A stretch of DNA of 64,000 bases from Andreprevotia sp. IGB-42 (GTDB taxonomy: Bacteria; Pseudomonadota; Gammaproteobacteria; Burkholderiales; Chitinibacteraceae): NCBI RefSeq assembly GCF_009848685.1, contig NZ_WXTX01000004.1:248001-312000 (forward strand), in the 5' to 3' direction. Position 1 is the stretch's first letter. The number at the start of each line of letters is the position of its first letter. The translations under genes and the position numbers were made by a program. Shown in pieces: positions 9,905 through 19,640 of the stretch. The notes under the pieces are model-generated. The model ran no database searches. It was not told the origin of the DNA and was given only the letters and a program-made list of their open reading frames with translations.

Positions 9905-11156
9905 AGCGCAACTCCCCATCATTGAATCACTGCTGATCGTTGACGATAGCGCAGTGCAACGCACGCATACCGCCGCGCTGGCACGCGAATGCGGCATCTC
10001 GCTGATTTACGAAGCAGGCAACGGCAACGAGGCGCTGGAACTGCTGGCCATGCTGACACTGCCGCCCAACCTGCTGATCATCGACCTGGAAATGCCCGGC
10101 ATGGATGGCGTGGAACTGATCCAGCAACTGGAGCAACGCCGCATCGATATCCCCATCATCGTGGCATCCAGCCGTGAGGGTGCACTGATCAACTCGGTGG
10201 AGACGATGACGCATGCGCTGGGCCTGTCGGTGCTGGCTGCATTGCAGAAACCGTTGGGGCTGGTTCAGCTGCGTAACGCGTTCTGCCGCTACGATCGCGA
10301 GCCCGGCAAGGTACTTGAGCAAAAACTGGACATGCTCACCCCGGTCAGCCCGCTGGATCTGCAAAATGCCATCAAGGCGGGCGACATCATTGCCTACTAC
10401 CAGCCCAAGGTGGACATGCGCACCGGCATGATCAAGGGAGTGGAGGCGCTGGCGCGCTGGAAGCACGCCGAGATCGGCATGATTCCGCCCGATCGTTTCA
10501 TTCCGCTGGCCGAGCAGGAAGGATTGATCCACGATCTGACGCTGGCCATCACCGAAAAAGCGCTGGCGCAAACGGCAGCCTGGAACAAGCGCGGATTGCG
10601 GCTTTCAGTCGCGATCAACCTGTCGCCACGGCTGCTCGATTCCGCCAGCTTCGTGCATGAGGTGGCCGAACGGCTGGATCAATACGCGCTGCCCGCGGAT
10701 CAGGTAGTGTGGGAAATCACCGAAAGCTCTGTGGTCGCCAACTTGGGCATGGCGCTGGGCACGCTGGCACGGCTGCGGCTCAAGGGCTTCGGCCTGTCCA
10801 TCGACGATTACGGCACCGGCTTTTCATCGATGCAGCAACTAGCACGCATCCCGTTTACCGAACTCAAGATAGACCGCTCCTTCGTCCATGGCGCACACGA
10901 GCGGCACCACCTGCGCGTGATCCTGCAATCCGCGCTGGACATGGCCAGCCGGCTGGATCTGGTCTCTGTCGCCGAGGGTATAGAAACCATCGACGACTGG
11001 CGGCTGCTGCAAGATTCCGGCTGCGCACTCGGCCAGGGCTATCTGGTTGCCAAACCCATGCCGGCCGAGGAGCTGCCGCAGTGGCTGAAAGGCCATCACC
11101 GCAATCTGCGTGAACTGCGCGGACCGCACGCATTGCCCCGCTTTACCAGCAAGTAG
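9894..11156 (+). CDS. REC-EAL response regulator, c-di-GMP phosphodiesterase
   Basis: This 420-residue protein joins a receiver domain (IVDDSAVQ; phospho-acceptor in [11 protein letters not shown]) to an EAL domain that hydrolyses c-di-GMP. The catalytic set looks intact: EAL in GVEALARW, Asn in INLSPRL, Glu in WEITESS, the metal pair and loop in [10 protein letters not shown], Lys in LKIDRSF, Glu in SVAEGIET, and the terminal [10 protein letters not shown]. Architecture resembles Pseudomonas RocR. As last gene of the che operon, overlapping cheB, it suggests CheA phosphorylation may control c-di-GMP breakdown. That link is inference. Confidence 0.92.
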   Translation: MVVEAQLPIIESLLIVDDSAVQRTHTAALARECGISLIYEAGNGNEALELLAMLTLPPNLLIIDLEMPGMDGVELIQQLEQRRIDIPIIVASSREGALINSVETMTHALGLSVLAALQKPLGLVQLRNAFCRYDREPGKVLEQKLDMLTPVSPLDLQNAIKAGDIIAYYQPKVDMRTGMIKGVEALARWKHAEIGMIPPDRFIPLAEQEGLIHDLTLAITEKALAQTAAWNKRGLRLSVAINLSPRLLDSASFVHEVAERLDQYALPADQVVWEITESSVVANLGMALGTLARLRLKGFGLSIDDYGTGFSSMQQLARIPFTELKIDRSFVHGAHERHHLRVILQSALDMASRLDLVSVAEGIETIDDWRLLQDSGCALGQGYLVAKPMPAEELPQWLKGHHRNLRELRGPHALPRFTSK

Positions 11157-11178
11157 CGCCGCGCCACAAAAAGAAAAC

Positions 11179-11200
11179 GCCCGCTACTGCGGGCATTTTT
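11179..11200. terminator. Bidirectional terminator between che operon and ABC operon
   Basis: A perfect 6-bp stem GCCCGC/GCGGGC with loop TACT is followed by ATTTTT on the + strand and preceded by an A-rich run (AAAAAGAAAA), so it can end transcription from both sides. It lies between the REC-EAL gene (+) and the ATPase gene (-), which converge here. Confidence 0.85.
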
Positions 11201-11219
11201 CTTTCCAAACACAGCGCAA

Positions 11220-12347
<1,128 letters not shown>

Positions 12348-12366
12348 TTTTCATGTACTCCAATAC

Positions 12367-13206
12367 TTATTTGACGGCACCGGCGGTAATACCGCGGATC
12401 AGTTGGCGCGAAGCGAAGACGTACATCACCAATACAGGCAGTACCGCGAGCGACAGCGAGGCCAGCACGGCATTCCAGTCGGTCACGTACTGGCCGATGA
12501 ACTGCTGCACGCCCAGCGTGACGGTCTGCGTTTCTTCACCCGGGGCGAGAATCAGCGGGAACCACAGGTCGTTCCAGATCGGCACCATGGTGAACACGGC
12601 CACGGTGGCAACGGCGGGACGGATCAGCGGCAGGATGATCTGGAAGAAGATCTTGAATTCACCCACACCATCACAGCGCGCCGCTTCTTTCAGCTCCTTG
12701 GGGATCTGCTGCATGAACTCGCTGAGAATCATGATCGCCAGCGGCAAGCCCTGCGCCACGTACACCAGGATCAGGATGGTCAGCGTGTTGACGAGCTCCA
12801 GCTTCACCGCCAGCTCCAGGATGGACACCGTGCCCAGGCGGATCGGCACCATGATGCCGAACGCCAGGTAGATGGCCAGCCAGCGGCTGCCCTTGAACTT
12901 GTATTCCGACAGCGCCCACGCGGCCATGGCTGCGAACAGCAGGATCAGCACCAGCGATACCAGCGTGACCGTCAGGCTGTTGCCGAAGAAGTGCAGGAAC
13001 GGGGATTTGTCGAGCACCTTGGTGAAGCCCACCAGCGAGAAGGTCTCGGGGGTAGGAAATGCCAGCGGGTTATCGAAAATGCCGTCGCGGCTCTTGAACG
13101 CGTTGATGATGATCAACACGATCGGGAATACCGATACGAGCGTGAACAGCGCCAGGATCAACTGCGTAAACGCAGTCGCACTCAGTTTGCCGATATTTTT
13201 TGTCAT
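12367..13206 (-). CDS. Carbohydrate ABC importer permease (MalG family)
   Basis: A 279-residue inner-membrane permease with about six membrane helices. The cytoplasmic EAA loop that docks the ATPase reads EAARCDGVGEFKIFF. AAGGAG stands about 6 bases before the ATG at 13206, so I chose this start over a longer frame reaching into the neighbouring gene. It pairs with the MalF-type permease 10 bases upstream to form the CUT1 transport channel. Confidence 0.93.
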   Translation of the reverse strand: MTKNIGKLSATAFTQLILALFTLVSVFPIVLIIINAFKSRDGIFDNPLAFPTPETFSLVGFTKVLDKSPFLHFFGNSLTVTLVSLVLILLFAAMAAWALSEYKFKGSRWLAIYLAFGIMVPIRLGTVSILELAVKLELVNTLTILILVYVAQGLPLAIMILSEFMQQIPKELKEAARCDGVGEFKIFFQIILPLIRPAVATVAVFTMVPIWNDLWFPLILAPGEETQTVTLGVQQFIGQYVTDWNAVLASLSLAVLPVLVMYVFASRQLIRGITAGAVK

Positions 13207-13216
13207 GACCGGCTCC

Positions 13217-14131
13217 TTAGAACGAATGACGTTGCAGCTTGCGCTGGATGAAGAAGCTATACACACCCACACCGGCCAGGATCACCAGGAACATGGTGGT
13301 GGCCACGGCGGCGCCCATCGTCGCGCTGCCCACCTGGCTCTGGTAGCCGAAGAAGGTGCGGTAGAAGAAGGTACCCAGGATATCGGTACTGAAGTTGGGG
13401 CCGGCAATGGCGCCCTTCACCGAGTAAATCAGGTCGAATGCGTTGAAGTTGCCCACGAAGGTCAGGATGGTGACAAGGCCCAGTGTCGGCAGGATCAGCG
13501 GCAGGCGGATGGTCCAGAAAATGCGCCACGGCGATGCACCTTCCACCACGGCGGCTTCGATGATTTCTTCCGGAATCGCAATCAGCGATGCGTAGATCAG
13601 CATCATCGGGATACCGACGAACTGCCATACCGAAATCAGTGCCAGCGTGATCAGCGCGGTTTCTTCCTGGCCCAGCCAGGGGGCAAAGTGCTCACCCAGG
13701 CCGACATGCGTCATCAACGATTCCGATACGCCCCACAGCGGCGACAGGATCAGCTGCCAGATGAAGCCGATGATCACCACCGACAGCAAGGTCGGCAGGA
13801 ACAGCACGGTCTGGTAGGCCTTGGCACCTTTCACGCCCTTGAGCGACAGCAAGGCGGCCAGCAACAGGCCGATCGGGTTCTGGATACACATGTGGATGAG
13901 GAAGAACTTCACGTTGTTCCACATCGCATTCCAGAAGCTTTCCGACCATTGCGGGTCTGTCAGCAGCTTGGTGTAGTTGGCAATGCCCGCCCACGACTGC
14001 TGCCCGGTGTCGGAGGTGGTGTAAAAGCCCTGGCGCAGCGTATCGAGCAACGGATAGGCGCTGAACACCGTGTAAATCAGGAATGCTGGCGCGAGAAAGA
14101 TCACTACGTGCCAGAAAGAGAAGCGTTTCAT
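13217..14131 (-). CDS. Carbohydrate ABC importer permease (MalF family)
   Basis: A 304-residue inner-membrane permease with about six membrane helices starting WHVVIFLAPAFLIYTVF. The EAA loop reads EAAVVEGASPWRIFW, matching the CUT1 family. The start MKRFSFW at 14131 has GGAGAAGAG upstream; in-frame codons further upstream would add a Cys/Pro-rich stretch not seen in the family. It is separated by 311 bases from the binding-protein gene, which is common where the binding protein is made in excess. Confidence 0.92.
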   Translation of the reverse strand: MKRFSFWHVVIFLAPAFLIYTVFSAYPLLDTLRQGFYTTSDTGQQSWAGIANYTKLLTDPQWSESFWNAMWNNVKFFLIHMCIQNPIGLLLAALLSLKGVKGAKAYQTVLFLPTLLSVVIIGFIWQLILSPLWGVSESLMTHVGLGEHFAPWLGQEETALITLALISVWQFVGIPMMLIYASLIAIPEEIIEAAVVEGASPWRIFWTIRLPLILPTLGLVTILTFVGNFNAFDLIYSVKGAIAGPNFSTDILGTFFYRTFFGYQSQVGSATMGAAVATTMFLVILAGVGVYSFFIQRKLQRHSF

Positions 14132-14442
14132 GCTCTTCTCCAAAAAAAGCGGACAAAAAAATGGCCGGGGCGTACCAGACACCGCAACAGCATCGCTGCA
14201 TGGTCAGACTGTATTCACGCCACCCTTGTCAGCTAACAATAGGCGAAACGCACCGACAGTTCCGAACAACTCAGCCACGCCGTCAGGCAGCGCCGGGGGT
14301 ACACCGCCGGCCTACTCACAGTCGAGGATGAAGACTTTTACTGCACTGCACACCCGCCGGTGGCGCTTTGCGTTGCAATCGGCTGGAACGAGGTTCAAGC
14401 ACACGCTGGGCGCCGCGGCAGGCAATTACTGCGACAAGGCGC
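14132..14442. other. Intergenic gap inside the ABC operon
   Basis: 311 bases without a credible gene lie between the binding-protein stop and the MalF start. A weak hairpin (GCCGG at 14292-14296 with CCGGC at 14307-14311) lies mid-gap. Two T tracts occur on the minus strand just before the permease ribosome site (about 14143-14160). These could partly terminate or process the transcript so that more binding protein than permease is made. I see no repeat element here. Confidence 0.5.
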
Positions 14443-15690
14443 TTACTTGCCCGGCTTGTACCACTTGCTCAGGCCGGTCTGGATACGTGCTGCAGCGTCC
14501 TTGCCGGTCATCTTGCCGTTCAGGACCTGTGCGTTCACGTTCCACAGTTCGTTTTCCATGTTCGGCTCGCCGCGGTTCAGGATCTGCGCATTCAGACGGA
14601 TGGTCGAAGCGCAGCTCTTGCGCCAATCCAGCATCTGCTTGGCAACCGGATCCTTCACGGCGATCAGGTGGCTGGACAGCGAGAAGAAGCCCGTGACCTT
14701 GTTGGTGTACAGGTCAGCAAACTCTTGCGAGCCCATCCACTGGATGAACTTGTAAGCGTCTTCCTTGTTCTTGGACTTGCTGTTCACACCCATGCCCAGG
14801 TCGGTATGGTCAGAGATGTAGCACTTGTCGCCAGCCTTCGGCACTGGCGGCGGGAATGCGCCCAGTTCGAACTTGGCATTGGTGTTGTAGTACGAGATAT
14901 CCCACGAGCCAGCCGGCACCATGGCAGCCTTGCCCGAAGCGAACAGGGTCTGCGTATCACCGTAGGTCTGGGCCTGGTAGCCCTTGGCCAGGTAAGGACC
15001 GAACTTGGATTCGAGATCGAATGCGGCAACATACGGTGCATCGGTGAACTTGGCGGTGCCGGCGATCAGCGCCTTGCGACCTTCTTCACCCTTCCAGAAC
15101 GGTGCGCCGAAGCTGGTGAACACGATCTGGCTCGATTCCCACTGGTCAGCGGTGCCCAGTGCGATCGGGGTCTTGCCTGCCTTCTTCACGGCTTCTGCAA
15201 CCTTGAAGAATTCATCGGTGGTCTTCGGCACTTGCAGGCCGAGTTCCTGGAACATTTTCTTGTTGTACAGCACGCCGTGGATCACGGATGCGATAGGCAG
15301 GCCGAATACGGTCTTGCCATCGTCTGTCTGCCACGCCACCTTGGCCGAAGCCGGGAAGTTTTCCAGGCCTTGCTTGCCGTTCAGCGCATCCAGATTGCCT
15401 TTCTTGAACAGATCCAGCGACTTGTCGAACGGGCGCAGGGTGATCAGGTCACCCGCAGTGCCGCCGGTCAGACGGGCTGTCAGCGAGGAGTCGTATTCTG
15501 TCGGTGCGGTCGGGGAGAACTTGACCTTGATGTCCGGGTACTTCTTGTTGAAAGCCGGGATCAGTACATCTTCCCACAGGGTCTTGTCGTCAACGCGCCA
15601 GGATTCAATCGTCAACGAACCAGCTTGGGCGAGGCCTGCGGTCATCAGCGCAGCAACCAGGGCAGCGCGAGTAAAGCGTTTGGCTTGCAT
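14443..15690 (-). CDS. Carbohydrate ABC importer substrate-binding protein
   Basis: A 415-residue periplasmic family-1 solute-binding protein. A signal peptide (MQAKRFTRAALVAALMTAGL, cut after AQA, about residue 23) is followed by the two-lobe fold: SLTIESWRVDD, the hinge-like GLPIASVIHGVLYNKKMF, and AAMVPAGSWDISYY. The family transports oligosaccharides or polyols. The substrate cannot be read from the sequence; chitooligosaccharides are plausible in this setting but unproven. It is first in the importer operon and is divergent from the two-component genes. Confidence 0.92.
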   Translation of the reverse strand: MQAKRFTRAALVAALMTAGLAQAGSLTIESWRVDDKTLWEDVLIPAFNKKYPDIKVKFSPTAPTEYDSSLTARLTGGTAGDLITLRPFDKSLDLFKKGNLDALNGKQGLENFPASAKVAWQTDDGKTVFGLPIASVIHGVLYNKKMFQELGLQVPKTTDEFFKVAEAVKKAGKTPIALGTADQWESSQIVFTSFGAPFWKGEEGRKALIAGTAKFTDAPYVAAFDLESKFGPYLAKGYQAQTYGDTQTLFASGKAAMVPAGSWDISYYNTNAKFELGAFPPPVPKAGDKCYISDHTDLGMGVNSKSKNKEDAYKFIQWMGSQEFADLYTNKVTGFFSLSSHLIAVKDPVAKQMLDWRKSCASTIRLNAQILNRGEPNMENELWNVNAQVLNGKMTGKDAAARIQTGLSKWYKPGK

Positions 15691-15771
15691 GGGGTCGAAC
15701 TCCTCAGTTCTTGAACAGCTTGGATATCAGTTTTTACCACCGAGGCCATTTGGCCAGCGATGCTTGTAGTG

Positions 15772-15796
15772 CCCATGTCCCGCTTACGGACTTGGG
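15772..15796. repeat. 9-bp inverted repeat in the importer leader
   Basis: CCCATGTCC and GGACTTGGG form a dyad with one mismatch around a 7-base loop. It lies about 80 bases upstream of the importer binding-protein ATG, inside the probable leader. It could be an operator or an mRNA hairpin. Confidence 0.45.
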
Positions 15797-15836
15797 ATGC
15801 TCGCAAGTTAGCACCCGCTTATTCGTGACGCCATTT

Positions 15837-15866
15837 TTTATCTGCATCCCGCAAGAAAACCATCAA
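15837..15866 (-). promoter_or_regulatory. Possible sigma-70 promoter of the importer operon
   Basis: On the minus strand TTGATG (15866-15861) and GATAAA (15842-15837) are 18 bases apart, each matching four of six consensus positions. Transcription would start near 15830, leaving a leader of about 140 bases that contains the inverted repeat. Weak matches only. Confidence 0.3.
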
Positions 15867-16111
15867 CCCTTTGATTGAAAAGCCATTTACCTTAATTCAA
15901 CAGAATATTGCGTTACACTAATTTACAAACTGGCCTGTTCGGTTCTAGGCGATATCTCAAGCTGGGCGGGCGCTGTCGCCAGCAATGGCAAGATGTCAGT
16001 GCCATAATCCTGCTGCAGTGCTGGCAATTGTTTGCAATGCAATGCAAGCTTTCTTTACAAATAAGCGGTCATGCTTACGCTAAGCTCGCGGCCAAACTAC
16101 ACACCCAGCCG

Positions 16112-17386
16112 ATGAAACTGTCCTGTCTCCACTACCTCACCGCACTCGTTGTTGCCGGCGCACTGGCCGCCAGCGCGCCGGCGCGCGCGCAGCAGACGCT
16201 GGATGTGCTGCACTGGTGGACATCGCAAAGCGAGCGTAAAGCGGCGGATCTGCTGGCTGATGCGCTGGACAAGGAAGATATCCAGTGGCGTGATGCTGCC
16301 ATTGCAGGCGGCGCAGGCATCGGTGCGATGAAGGTGCTGAAAAGCCGGTTGCTGTCCGGCCGGGCACCGGACAGCGCGCAGTTGATCGGTCCGGCAATAC
16401 AGGAATGGGCGGAACTGGGGCTGCTGCTGGAGCTCGATACCGTATCCAGCCAGAACAACTGGAACCGTGCGTTCTTTCCCACCATCTGGTCGCTGGTGCG
16501 CCAACGCGGCCATGTGGTGGCGGTGCCCATCGGCATACACCGCATCAATACGCTGTTTTACCAGCGGCGCATCTTCAACGAGCTGGGCCTGACACCGCCA
16601 CGCACCTGGGCTGAGTTCGAGCGCGCGGCAGAACGTATCAAGCGCGCCGGCATCACGCCATTGGCGCAAAGCAGCGAGCCCTGGCAGGTTTCCACGCTGT
16701 TCGAAACCCTGATGCTGTCCGAAAGTACGCCGGCGTTTTACCGGCAATTGTTCGAACGCGGCAATGACAAGGTATGGTTCGATCCGCGTGTGACGCGCGC
16801 ACTGGAGCGCCTGCGCCGACTCAAGCAGTGGATGCCCGAGCCGGTGGCGGAAACGCGCTGGGAAAGCGTGGCACGCCAGTTGGCTAACGGCGACGTGGCC
16901 ATGTGGGTAATGGGGGACTGGGCCAAGGGCGAGCTGCAGACCATGGGCCAGACCGTGGATGAGCAGTTTGGCTGCGTGGCGGTGCCCGGCACCGCGGACT
17001 ACCATCTGTACAGCGTGGATACCTTCGTGATGCTGGCCGAGGATTACGCCAGCCAGGGCCAGCAGGAAAAGCTGGCCCAGCTTGCGGCATCCCCCGCGAT
17101 ACAGGCACGCTACAACCAGATCAAGGGCTCGGTGTCGGTGCGCCGTGATGCGGACCCCAACCAGATGGACAGCTGCGCGCGTGCATCATGGCGTACCTTC
17201 AACCGGGGTGCACTGGTGCAGGCGCCCAGCCTCACGCACCGCATGGCCAGCGAGGAAGGATTGAAAGACGCCATCACTGCCCAGTTGCACCGCTATTTTG
17301 TCGATGAGCATGTTCCCGCCAGTGAAACCCAGCGCCGCATTGCATCGCTGGCACGCGCACTGGGCAACCGCAAGAGTGAAGATTGA
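16112..17386 (+). CDS. Glucose-type periplasmic binding protein coupled to a two-component system
   Basis: A 424-residue secreted family-1 solute-binding protein with a signal peptide (start MKLSCLHYLTALVVAGALAA, cut near ARAQ). Segments such as VLHWWTSQSERKA, VLKSRLLSGRAPDSAQ, WAELGLLLELD, HVVAVPIGIHRIN and MWVMGDWAKGE closely follow GtsA-type glucose-binding proteins. Its stop overlaps the start of the response regulator (TGATG), so it is made with the signalling genes rather than with a transporter. The likely role is to present ligand to the sensor kinase. An upstream in-frame extension lacks a signal peptide and was rejected. Confidence 0.85.
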   Translation: MKLSCLHYLTALVVAGALAASAPARAQQTLDVLHWWTSQSERKAADLLADALDKEDIQWRDAAIAGGAGIGAMKVLKSRLLSGRAPDSAQLIGPAIQEWAELGLLLELDTVSSQNNWNRAFFPTIWSLVRQRGHVVAVPIGIHRINTLFYQRRIFNELGLTPPRTWAEFERAAERIKRAGITPLAQSSEPWQVSTLFETLMLSESTPAFYRQLFERGNDKVWFDPRVTRALERLRRLKQWMPEPVAETRWESVARQLANGDVAMWVMGDWAKGELQTMGQTVDEQFGCVAVPGTADYHLYSVDTFVMLAEDYASQGQQEKLAQLAASPAIQARYNQIKGSVSVRRDADPNQMDSCARASWRTFNRGALVQAPSLTHRMASEEGLKDAITAQLHRYFVDEHVPASETQRRIASLARALGNRKSED

Positions 17387-18102
17387 TGCGCAAGATATTA
17401 ATCGTTGATGACGACCAGAAAACCCGCACGCTGCTCAAGACCTATCTGGAAAAGAACCAGTACGAGGTCAAGCTGGCGCACGATGGCGCCAGCTTCATGG
17501 CCGAGTTCGAACGCTACCAGGACGACCTGAGCCTGGTGATCCTGGACGTGATGCTGCCCGATACCGATGGCTTTGCGCTGTGCGGCACCGTGCGCAAACG
17601 CTCGGCGGTACCCATCATCATGCTCACCGCCAATGCAGATGATACAGACCGCATCGTGGGGCTGGAGCTGGGGGCGGACGACTATATCGCCAAGCCCTAC
17701 AACCCGCGCGAGCTGCTGGCGCGCATCAAGGCCATCCACCGCCGCATGGGCGGCGAGAACAGCAATACCGCGCCACGCCATTATCGTTTCAACGGTTTCT
17801 CGCTCGATACGCTGGAACGCACGCTGACTGACCCCGGCGGTGAAACCGTCAAGCTCACCGGGCTGGATTTCCAGCTGCTGCGCTATTTCGTCGAACATCC
17901 GGGCGAAGTACTCGACCGTACCGTGCTGGCCGAGGAAACCCGTGGCCGTGACCTGGGCCCGCTGGACCGCTCGCTGGATGTACAGGTCAGCCGCCTGCGC
18001 CAGCGCCTGCTGGACGACGGCAAGCAACCGGCATTGATCAAGACCGTGCGTGGCACCGGCTACGTGTTCTCGGCCGAGGTGGTTGCCAGCCATGTCGCTT
18101 GA
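17386..18102 (+). CDS. OmpR-family response regulator
   Basis: A 238-residue DNA-binding regulator: receiver domain (LIVDDDQKT; phospho-acceptor in VILDVMLPDTDG; MLTAN; KPYNPREL) and a C-terminal winged helix from about residue 135 (LTGLDFQLLRYFVEHPGEVLDR to IKTVRGTGYVF). It overlaps the upstream binding-protein gene by one base and the kinase gene by 11 bases, so the three are co-translated. The importer operon next door is the most likely target. Confidence 0.93.
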   Translation: MRKILIVDDDQKTRTLLKTYLEKNQYEVKLAHDGASFMAEFERYQDDLSLVILDVMLPDTDGFALCGTVRKRSAVPIIMLTANADDTDRIVGLELGADDYIAKPYNPRELLARIKAIHRRMGGENSNTAPRHYRFNGFSLDTLERTLTDPGGETVKLTGLDFQLLRYFVEHPGEVLDRTVLAEETRGRDLGPLDRSLDVQVSRLRQRLLDDGKQPALIKTVRGTGYVFSAEVVASHVA

Positions 18103-19627
18103 AGACTGGCGCCCAGCCGCCAGCAGCAGCGAGCCCGTCATCGAGCCGATGCAGCGCGCATCGCGGCTCAACCGCGCGTTCAACCGGCTATTGCCCGGTT
18201 CGCTGCTGGCACGGCTGGCGCTGGTGATGCTGCTGGGCGTGCTGGCCAGCCAAGCGCTGGGCACCTGGATCTGGGCGGCGCAGCTCAAGACACGCTCCAA
18301 TGAAGAAGCACGTGAAGCCGCCCGCTATATCGGCTACAGCGCCGCCAGCGCATTGCGCTTCTTCCAGAGTCTGCCTGCCAACTACCGGCCGCTGCTGATC
18401 GAACAGTTGCGCGAAATGGGCGGCACGCGCTTCTTCGTCAACGTGAACCATGGCCCGGTGGCCATCGACAGCGTGGTGGACGCGCCGCTGGCCAAATCGG
18501 TGGTCGATACGCTGACCACCACGCTCACGCAGGAACTGCCACGCCTCTCCACCTACCGGATCGGCTTTGCCTGGCCGGATGAGCTGGCCGTCACCGACGA
18601 TGGCGTGACACTGGCCGATCTGCCCGACAGCTGGGTGCAGCACACGCTGCTGGTCAAGCCGCGCCCTGCCCCCATTTTGGTGATCCAGGCCGAGCTGGAA
18701 TCGGGCGACTGGCTGTATCTGGCCACGCTGATGCCCAATCCCTATTTCCTCGATCAAGCCAATCCGCTCACGCGCGACCGGCTGGCGCTGCAGGCAGCAA
18801 CACTGGTGATGGTCCTGCTGCTGTCACTGTGGGTAGTGCGCTGGCTGACCCGGCCACTGGCCTTGCTGTCGGAGGCTGCGGAAGCGTTCGGTCAGGGCGC
18901 CAACCCGCATCTGCCGGAAACCGGCTCGCGCGAGTACCTGAACACCGCACATGCATTCCACGCGATGCAGGCACGCATCAACCGCTACCTGGATGATCGC
19001 GAGCGACTGTTTGCATCGATCTCGCACGATCTGCGCACGCCGATCACGCGCCTGAAGCTGCGCACCGAAATGCTCGACGATGAAAACGACCGGCGTGAAT
19101 TCCACGAAGACCTGGACGAGCTGGAGATCATGGTGAAGGGCGCGCTGCAAAGCGTAAAAGACACCGATATCCACGAAAACCGCACCGAAATCCGCCTGGA
19201 TACACTGCTGACCCGGCTGAGCGAGGACGCCAAGATGGGGGGCTTTGAAGTGGCCATCGCCGCAGCGCCGATTACCGTTCTGGCCAAACCGCTTGCGCTC
19301 AAACGGGCCATCAGCAACTTGGTCGACAATGCACTCAAGTACGGCCAGCGCGCCGAAGTATTGCTTACCCGGCGCAGCAGCGGTGAAACCGAGCTGACCA
19401 TCCGCGATTACGGCCCCGGCGTGCCGGATGAAGCACTTGCCACGCTGTTCCAGCCTTATGTGCGGCTGGAACATGGCAAGCAAAGCAATCAAGGCGGCAT
19501 GGGGCTGGGGCTGGGCATTGCGCTGGACATCATCCATGCACATGGCGGCGAGCTGACACTGGCCAACCATCCGCAAGGCGGCCTGGTGGTGACCATCATC
19601 CTGCCGCGCACGGCCAGCATGAGCTAG
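18092..19627 (+). CDS. Membrane sensor histidine kinase
   Basis: A 511-residue kinase: membrane helix about 34-57, a periplasmic domain of about 170 residues, second membrane helix about 230-250, HAMP, HisKA with His312 in ASISHDLRTPITRLKLR, and HATPase (N box NLVDNALKYG, G boxes DYGPGVPD and GMGLGLGIA). The start at 18092 overlaps the regulator's 3' end. The arrangement of kinase, regulator and dedicated sugar-binding protein parallels the GtrS/GltR glucose systems of Pseudomonas, but the signal is not known. Confidence 0.92.
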   Translation: MSLEDWRPAASSSEPVIEPMQRASRLNRAFNRLLPGSLLARLALVMLLGVLASQALGTWIWAAQLKTRSNEEAREAARYIGYSAASALRFFQSLPANYRPLLIEQLREMGGTRFFVNVNHGPVAIDSVVDAPLAKSVVDTLTTTLTQELPRLSTYRIGFAWPDELAVTDDGVTLADLPDSWVQHTLLVKPRPAPILVIQAELESGDWLYLATLMPNPYFLDQANPLTRDRLALQAATLVMVLLLSLWVVRWLTRPLALLSEAAEAFGQGANPHLPETGSREYLNTAHAFHAMQARINRYLDDRERLFASISHDLRTPITRLKLRTEMLDDENDRREFHEDLDELEIMVKGALQSVKDTDIHENRTEIRLDTLLTRLSEDAKMGGFEVAIAAAPITVLAKPLALKRAISNLVDNALKYGQRAEVLLTRRSSGETELTIRDYGPGVPDEALATLFQPYVRLEHGKQSNQGGMGLGLGIALDIIHAHGGELTLANHPQGGLVVTIILPRTASMS

Positions 19628-19640
19628 CAGGCACGCCAGC

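Larger units (their letters stand above)
15691..16111. other. Divergent regulatory region between importer operon and sensor operon
   Basis: 421 bases with no credible gene separate the importer binding-protein gene (-) from the sensor binding-protein gene (+). The central part (15830-15930) is clearly more AT-rich than its surroundings, as expected for back-to-back promoters. It holds the inverted repeat and promoter-like hexamers listed separately. It is the obvious place for the OmpR-type regulator at 17386 to bind, but I found no clean tandem direct repeat. Confidence 0.55.

Noticed and set aside
1-11156. The chemosensory operon as a novel system.
   Set aside because: Gene content and order are ordinary for a proteobacterial che cluster; only the CheA insertion and the terminal EAL gene were kept as points of interest.
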